From: Linnemannia schmuckeri
Taxonomy: Eukaryota; Mortierellomycota; Mortierellomycetes; Mortierellales; Mortierellaceae
NCBI GenBank assembly: GCA_029449235.1
Contig: JANATG010000003.1
Coordinates: 2,170,001 to 2,234,000 of the forward strand
DNA: 64,000 bases
Reading direction: 5' to 3'
Position 1 is the first letter of the stretch. Each line of letters begins with the position of its first letter. The notes under the pieces are model-generated. The model saw only the letters and a program-made list of their open reading frames with translations. It was not told the DNA's origin and did no database searches. A program made the position numbers and the translations under genes. Positions 56,966-64,000 of the stretch are shown piece by piece.

Positions 56966-59900
56966 GCGTCTGTCCATGTTTATGCCGTCCATAATATTAA
57001 TGCCGACGACGCAGCGATGAAGAGGAGGAGGAGGATGAAAATAAAAAGAAAGTGTGGATGCTCGTTTGTGGCATTCAGCAATGCGTTTGACCGCCACCAC
57101 TTGGTCTGTGTCCTTTTTCCTTTTTTTTTCTTCCGCACCTCGTATGCAGGTTGGCTGCTTACTGTACTCACGAAAAAACGAAGGATCGTCCTCCCACGGT
57201 GTTGCATATTTCGCATACATTTTTTCTCTTTCTCTGCCATATTCTCAATCAAAGGGGAAAGATCCCGTCCCGAGCAAACCTTTATTCATGAAGACCACGC
57301 CCAGCCACGATATTGGCAAGGGTAGACTTTGAGATATCTCCGTGGAGAGTGAAAAAGACCTTTCCATGTGGAAACGATAGGGATTGAAACACACACCGAC
57401 TCTTTTTGCTCCTCGCGGGCACATCCTTCTTCGGACGTGATGAAGACATTTTTTCCCTCATCCGTTGTTAGATAACACCCATTTTCAGACTTCACCCGAA
57501 GTACAAAGGAAAAAAACTTTGTGGAGATCAAACTGTGCCCGTGTGAACATATATGCAGAACTCATTATGATTCCCTTTTCCGACCCTGCTCATTTATCGG
57601 ATATGCCACGAAGGTTTTTTTTCTGTTTTGTGATGTATTTCAGTTTACTCGCCAAGGATGGTGCACCTAAATGGCAGAGCCGATAGAGTTCTGACATTTT
57701 TTGACGCAAGGGACCATTGGATGACTTGTACCTCCGTTCGATTGAAATGACGCCCGTAGTAAACTAAAGTGGAAAAATAAATGCATTAGCCAAAACTCGA
57801 TTGAACACTGGGCTTTTTATTATTTTTCACTCCCAATGTCAGCAGTGTTGTCGATACTTCGACCATCCTTCGATCTATCTAACCATTCATCCCAACTTCG
57901 TAACATGGTACAGTAGATTTATGTACCCTAGATGTTGTACAACTATCCTTTTTTTTGAATGAATAGAGAGATTGGTATTCAATTACGACTGACTGCATAA
58001 CGTTGCATGTGCCACACATCTTACACTGCTGTTTTTTACAGTTTGTCTGTTCAGCGCCCTCTTGACGGGAATCCTCGTTGTTTTTAATAGTCCGCCTTCC
58101 CATTTTGTGCCTTTTTTTTTTTTGTGTTTGTATTTTGGTAGAGACTACCGACCATCCATCCATCCTTGGTCGATTCTTCTTTTCTTCAAAGGCAAAAAAG
58201 GGAGAAAAAAAGAAGGAAAGGACATCAAAGTGAACAAAAAATACTCGCCTGGATAACAACTATTGCCATTTAGTATCCAACCAGGGCAGAGATAGTCGGT
58301 CAAGGGGGCACCGACAAGAAAGGAAAAGTGCACCAGGGATGTGAGTAAAAAGAAAATATGATCGGCCATCCCTTCTCTTGCTTTCTTTCTCCTTTCGAGC
58401 CAAGGAAGTAGAAAACAACGTGTTAGGGTAAATTGCCTTTCCGGAAGAGGATGGCTATAGTAGATTGTTGATGTTGCTCTGTGTGTGATCGCCGGGAGCA
58501 CTAGGAGGAGCAGCAAAAGAACAAATCGATGGATGTGCAAAAAGGAACTGAAAAAGAAAACAACACAAAGATGAAGAAAGGACGGGACGCACAAGGACGT
58601 TTGCGCTATTTACAAATGCTATGCGAATTGACAGGCATTTGTCTTCCCACCTCGTACCCCTCCTCCTCCCCCTCATTCTCTCTCTCTCCTTCTTTGCATT
58701 TTCACCTTCTCCTTCTTTTCCAGCTTTTTTTACTGACTTTTTTTTTCTATCGTTTGCCTGCTCGATAATGCCTTTGCAGAATGCAAGAAAAAAGTACAGT
58801 AGACGCAGGAAATCAAAAAGAAAAGCAGCAAGGACTCAAGCTGCAGAGGATCGTCGACGTGCTTGCCTCTCGATTGTGCACAACTGATAAAGTTAGTAAT
58901 GCGTACAGAACGAGCTCGTAAAAGGCGAGAAGCTGTTTTCTTTTTCTATGTTTCATTGTTCTCCGCCCATTGAACCTTCGAATGCAGACATGTGTATCCT
59001 CAAAAAAAAAGTGTATAGGTGTTGTCGTCCCCTTCCTCCTCACTGTCCGCCTTTCTTCTCCCTTCCTTTTTTTTTCTCCTTTGCTCTCCTATCCCCCCTC
59101 CTTCTCCGCCTCAGATCTTCTCCTCCCCTCTCCCCCTTTTTTTTCTGCCTATTTTGTTTTTATTGATAATTGTTTTCGAAGAAAAAAAAAAAGGCTATAA
59201 CGCATGAGTCCATTGGGTCGCTGCATCGCCCGGGCGGACTTGCATGACCATGTCGCGGTTTAGTCCTTTCCATTCCATCGTTTGAATTGAAAAAGGTTCA
59301 TCAGCATTGAAAGACAGCGCCTTGATTGTATGAGTCTGTATTGTTTTGATGGCCCATGGTTGAATGGTTAGTTTTAGACTATGTGCTGTCACTCTCCCCT
59401 TCCTATTCTTTTACCCCTTCTTCCATTCATTCATGCCTTTCCTGCGTTCCACTTTACTCTGTCCGACCTTGATTGAACAGAGATTGTACTCTACACCCAC
59501 TTCAGCCCGTCAATCCATCCATCCATGCAAGAAGGGGGGATGGATGTGTCGTACCTCCATTCGCATGAATAGATGAGGCAGCTGAGGTCTCTCGACTCTA
59601 TGCCCTTTACACAAACACAACCACCACCTCCATCATCACAACTATCCTCTTCGGCAACAACCTCTCTGCCTCTCCCCATCCCCCGCACACATACAGACGG
59701 GCGCGTACATCTTTTTTTTCTTTTTGCGTAGGAGAAAGGAGAAATATACGAGAGAGAGAAAAAGTCAACTATGACCCCGCATGCATCGCACACAGACCAA
59801 TTTACTCTGTCTATCGTCCTTCTGTGCTTAAAAAAGCTAGCCTGGGAACTGAGGCACCCGAACCGCCCTCCCAAACTATCAAAGGTGGGATGGAATGGAG

Positions 59901-60878
59901 CAGCACATTTGTTTCTTTTTTTGCTCCTCCTTTCATCAAGAGACCTTTTTTTTCAGGGCTTCAGGGGCTGGTTGGTTGAAGGGGACACCCTGGAGGTGGT
60001 TTGACTCAAATGCATCGATTGCATGTATGTCTGTTTCTATCTGGGTGCATTAGAGAGGCAGAGAGAGAGCGAGTGAGCGAGAGAGAAAGTGTGAGAGAGT
60101 GAGAAAGTGTGTGTGTGTGTGTATGTGTACCGACCCGTTTCAGAATGAGACACCACCAGAAAGAACCTGTCATGTCTTCTTTTCTCGTTCCGTTTCCTTA
60201 CTCTCATTTACATTTGGATGGATGCGTAGGTCTCTTATGACTGCCCCGTAGGTATCCTTTCAATCTAAGATCGCCGTCTAGCGTTTGTTATTTTTTTTCT
60301 TTAAGTGGATTTCTGATTGGCAGTTCCTTCACGTTGATTCCATGATACTTGATCCGGTGTCAGAATAAAACAAAAGGTACAAGTGACAAATTGCAAGCAT
60401 CAACCAATGGGCGAGAAAAGACAAGAGGAGTGAGGACCCGATTGTAATAGACTATTCGGTGTATGTATGCGTATACCTAGCAATTCAACATTCCCTGGCA
60501 AAGCAAGCAAACAAACGCCGAGGGGAGGTTTAAAAAAGGCAAGGGGAAGCACGGAAGAATGGATAAGTGGGCTAAGGAATGGGACAATGGAATAATCCTA
60601 GGAAATAAGGCTATGGGGTCAAGCTAATGGGACGTGTGGCTTACGGTGTTGTCGCGCGCTTTGTTGCTGTCAATTATTTTTTTGTTGCGTTTCCCACTCT
60701 TTCCTTTTCTTACTGGTCTCCATTCCTCTCCCCTTTGCGACGGATGGATGAATCAGATATCCTGACATTTTCATTTGTGTATGCAGGTTGGCGGTTGGGG
60801 CGAAAGATTTTTTTTTTTGTGATCGAGGCAAAGGGGCGAGGGAGCCTGATGGTAGCAACAATACAGAAAAGATAGGAT

Positions 60879-60881
<3 letters not shown>

Positions 60882-60917
<36 letters not shown>

Positions 60918-60931
60918 TGTGTGTGTGTGTG
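60882..60931 (+). repeat. Compound (AG)n-(TG)n microsatellite
   Basis: About seventeen AG units followed by about eight TG units. Confidence 0.9.
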
Positions 60932-62373
60932 GCAGGAGGCTCAAATGCCAAGGAGAGAGAGAGAGCGACCGACGGAGAGCAGGATGGAGAATGAGCGACA
61001 AAGATAGAAGGAAGGGGGCAGACAACAGACAACAATGGCGATAGAGAAAGACGGACAGAAAGAGTAGAAGAGAGAGCACGGAAGATGATTGCCAGTTAGA
61101 ATGACATGACTTGCAACAAGAGAGGGGTGGGTTACACTGTAGTCATGTATCATGTTGAGCAATCGAAACGATAGTTTTTTGAAGTCATCACCGAGAAAGG
61201 TGCGTTTTTATGTGTGTGTGTGTGCTATATGTATGAATTTTCCCTTGCTTCACAAAAGTGACTATCGTTCATATCGCGATTATTTTTCGCCTGGGCTGCA
61301 CGCGTATAATTGCGTTTCATTTCCATCGACAAATCGTTCTGCATATCACTATTTGGTTCTCCGGTTGCCATTCAACGGTGCTAATTATCGCGTTCATACA
61401 TCTTCAACAAGCAAACAACAACAAAACGTCCTGGCAACACATGCGGCCAATGACATGATGTGATTTAACCCGTGTTTCGCCATGTATCATCATCCTTGTA
61501 CATTTTTTTTCCTTCCTCTTCCGTCAGGTATCGAAGTCACTGATGATGTTGGCAATAGACTGGTCGTTCGTCCATGCTAACAGATTGGACGCTAATTGTA
61601 GAGGAGCGACAGCCATAATTTATCCCTTGCACGTAATAGATTGGAGATGAACAGCTTGTCCTAGATGGAAAAAAAGAATGAATCAAGGTGAACCCGGTGG
61701 GCAATCGCGAGGTAGGATATAGATTGTCATCATTTATCCACAAAAGCAAGGTAGAAGCATATCTCCTCTTTCTCCTACACGACACTTTGTCCTAGCCTGA
61801 CCATCCCTCTAGTGTGTCTAGAAAGAAGTGTGTAGAAGTGTGTCATCCGAACCGTGTTTCCGAAAAAAAAAGAGCCCTACCTCTCTGGTTATCACGCTGT
61901 ATCCAACCACGGGTTCCCATGACCCCTTGCTGGTTCGTTTACAAATTGCATAGTGTTTGAGAAAGAAAGAGAGTGTAAGGTTGAATTTCTGTAACACAGC
62001 TGGTTTCCTCAGAATGTCATTTGTATCATATGCAATACTGTACCTACTGTGCCTTTCTTTGGCTCTCTCATATTTTTTTGCCCAGCTGACCTTGTCTCAG
62101 TCAAAAAAAGACGACAAGTTGTTTTGGTACTCGGTGATGAGATAGGTAACAATGGGTGCTAAAAAAATAGAGAGAAATGCAAAGTGAGTACATGTGTATG
62201 ATATGACTTTTTCGTAGATGACGGAGGATAAGTGAAAAAAGAGGTGATGAAGAGCAGGAGAGAAAGAAAGAGAGAAAGGGAGAATGCGCCACCAAGTTAA
62301 TCTTTTATGAATATTTCGCAAGATGATGATGATGATGGTTTTGATATGATAAGCCTCCTTCTTGTCAGCCACT

Positions 62374-62405
62374 CAGTCAGTCAGTCAGTCAGTCAGTCAG
62401 TCAGT
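62374..62405 (+). repeat. (CAGT)8 microsatellite
   Basis: Eight perfect tetramers. Confidence 0.9.
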
Positions 62406-63245
62406 CATGATCATAAGGAGTCTTGACGTGAACAAACGTCGAGTCAACGAAAAAAAAAAAAAAAAAAAGGAGGCAAACAAAAATGAAAACATAGTTATGA
62501 GTGTGAGCGAGGTGAGTAGCAAAAAAAAAGAGTGAGTGTGTTGAGTCATTTTTGTTCTTTGATGTTCACACAATTCAAATCTACGACAAAGTTGACGAAT
62601 CAGAGCGGTGGTTCGATTATCTTGGTCGGATAGGTCATGTGATTCACTCATGTTTTTATTGTTTGTCGCCTTCCTTTTCCTATATCATCGCATTGTCGGT
62701 GCTCATGAGAATACGGACGAGGAAGAGGACGAAAAAGGACAACTCACTTACTGCGACGATGACACCACCACTAAGGAGTGTTAAGGAACTAGCAAACGAA
62801 CGGATGTGCACTTGCCTGAGGCGGATGGCGTGTGTTGGTTGTGTCTGTCTTATTGAAGGAAGGAGGGTATGAATAAATGAATAGAGCGTCCACTTCCCTG
62901 ACAACAAGTTTGTGACACAGCACGACATAAGGGAGCAAAAAGGGAAAAAAAAAAAAAAAAAAAAAGAGTCATAAATTTTCTCTCCCTCCTCTCTCGCTCC
63001 TCTTCTTTGCTGCGTGTGTGTGCTGCGTGCTCCCCCATCCCGTCCAGTCACTCCAGTCAGCCACAGTCAGCCGTCAGCCCCCGCTCCTCCTTCCCCTTCC
63101 CTCTTCCCATAAATAAAAAAAGACATGCCCACTTTTCATGCTTCTTTCTCCTTCCATCATCAACTTCACTCTTGACTTTTCTAACTAAACCACACATCCT
63201 CACCTAACCACCTCCCACCAACCAAATCTAATCTACTTTTTCAAG

Positions 63246-64000
63246 ATGACTTTGATCTCCTCCTCCGTTCCTCTCGACACCTTCTACTGCCACAACAACA
63301 CCCTCACCCACCAGAACAACACCTCCTCCACTGCCCCCGAACAGGCCCTGTCCTGGCTCCACTTTGAGTCAGCGACAGTGTCCACCCCTACTATCAAAAA
63401 CAACAAGTACCGCACCTTGGCCTCTATTCAGGCCCAGTCTCTTCAGCAGCACCTTCACCTCCTTAACAACAGCGACAGCCTCTCGCCCGTCTCTCCCACC
63501 TCCACCAAGCCCTCCATCCTCGATACCCAGTCCACTTCCACCTCGACTACCACTACTACTACCACTACTACCAGTATCACCAAGGAGTCGACTATCACCC
63601 ACTCCATCACGGCCGCCCTTCAGGCCATGGACGCCAGCCACGGAACATGTTTCTTGACCTGGATTCATAACCCCACCAATCTCGACTATATCTCCCTTCG
63701 CCTCCGCCCCCTCTGCCTCGAATACCCCCTCGTTGACGTAGCCAATGTCCTCCGCTGGATCGGTGCCGACTGGTCCTCCGCCGACTGCAAGGCCCTCTTC
63801 CGTGCCGTCACCTCCAACTGGGACCAGTCCAAGCGACGTATCCTCGCCTTCTTGCTTATCCGCGACGAAGAAATGAGACAAAAGGCCAAATCAAAGCTGG
63901 TGGAGTTTGCTCAAAAGTCCTCTATCACCTCCAGGAAGTCCACTCAGCTCCGGACCCCTGGCTCTTCCTCTTCAATTTCGCCGCAGCAACAGCATCACCG
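63246..64000 (+). CDS. Unrecognised protein, 5' part (runs off the window)
   Basis: Open from ATG at 63246 (preceded by TCAAG, a good fungal start context) to the window end: 251 codons with no stop. Codon use is strongly C-ending (ACC, TCC, CTC, AAC), unlike the surrounding spacer and typical of a well-expressed gene. The N-terminus is Asn/Thr/Ser-rich, with a run of Thr near residues 100-110. Residues about 125-215 look folded and mostly helical (AALQAMDASHG, TWIHNP, LRLRPLCLEYPLVDVANVLRW, CKALFRAVTSNWDQSKRRILAFLL), followed by a basic Ser/Gln-rich tail. No signal peptide or membrane segment. I do not recognise the family. Gene end and introns are outside the view. Confidence 0.78.
   Translation, partial: MTLISSSVPLDTFYCHNNTLTHQNNTSSTAPEQALSWLHFESATVSTPTIKNNKYRTLASIQAQSLQQHLHLLNNSDSLSPVSPTSTKPSILDTQSTSTSTTTTTTTTTSITKESTITHSITAALQAMDASHGTCFLTWIHNPTNLDYISLRLRPLCLEYPLVDVANVLRWIGADWSSADCKALFRAVTSNWDQSKRRILAFLLIRDEEMRQKAKSKLVEFAQKSSITSRKSTQLRTPGSSSSISPQQQHH

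Larger units (their letters stand above)
46231..63245. other. 17-kb non-coding spacer between the APSES factor and the next gene
   Basis: No open frame here has convincing protein composition or a recognisable domain. The region alternates between blocks of pyrimidine-rich and purine-rich plus strand (for example C/T-rich 49680-50500, purine-rich 51080-51270 and 53160-54350). It holds A/T homopolymers and many microsatellites. It lies between two divergent genes, so it must contain both promoters. Slightly less biased short frames at 55098-55340 (plus, Cys-containing) and 59195-59392 (minus) are possible exons but unsupported. Confidence 0.6.

Noticed and set aside
56516..57325. 269-codon plus-strand frame
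   Set aside because: Contains the Ala-Ser/Ala-Tyr hexamer repeat and otherwise random composition. No start context or domain.
1..64000. tRNA, rRNA and CRISPR-like features
   Set aside because: I looked for B-box (GGTTCGAnTCC) patterns, rRNA-like sequence and regularly spaced repeats on both strands by eye and found none that hold up.

Overview
The window is a piece of nuclear genome from a filamentous fungus. Every host gene is eukaryotic. Most introns are about 100-210 nt with GT..AG ends. The host proteins are fungal types: a TEA/ATTS factor, an APSES factor, a vacuolar M28 membrane protease and a secreted pepsin-like protease. Many A/T homopolymers, long purine/pyrimidine-biased spacers, and chromodomain-bearing Ty3/gypsy elements suggest an early-diverging lineage such as Mortierellomycota. 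That placement is an inference.

Layout. 39-3064 (-): ATM1-type mitochondrial ABC exporter, six exons. 3065-7815: long pyrimidine-rich spacer with a (G)24 tract. 7816-10572 (+): TEA/ATTS transcription factor, three exons. 10966-12482 (-): ATP phosphoribosyltransferase (HIS1), two exons split by an unusually long intron. 13070-14353 (-): secreted aspartic protease, two exons. 14354-20509: gene-poor spacer with simple repeats and a diverged internal duplication. 20510-37111: nested Ty3/gypsy chromovirus cluster. 37724-41473 (-): vacuolar membrane M28 protease (PFF1-like), six exons. 42694-46230 (-): APSES transcription factor (StuA/EFG1 type), six exons. 46231-63245: about 17 kb with no supportable gene. 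63246-end (+): 5' part of an unrecognised protein that runs off the window.

Retroelement cluster. Element B (25351-31084, minus strand) has 261-bp LTRs that differ at one base, a clean 5-bp target duplication, open gag and pol frames, and a canonical -1 slippery heptamer at the gag-pol junction. It sits inside the reverse transcriptase region of element C (22787-33770, plus strand, 98-bp LTRs, gag with frameshifts). C lies between two near-identical, oppositely oriented 3' portions of a third family with 203-bp LTRs (A, minus; D, plus). A further C-family LTR with its leader lies at 20510, and a C-LTR fragment at 21561. The families share LTR termini of the TGCAAC/GTTGCA or TGTAA/TTACA type. 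Their polypurine tracts are alike, and B and C share a primer-binding site start.

The host genes do not form a pathway cluster. Two developmental transcription factors, TEA and APSES, lie about 32 kb apart, each next to very large non-coding flanks. The HIS1 region carries three perfect Gcn4-type sites, two of them inside its intron.
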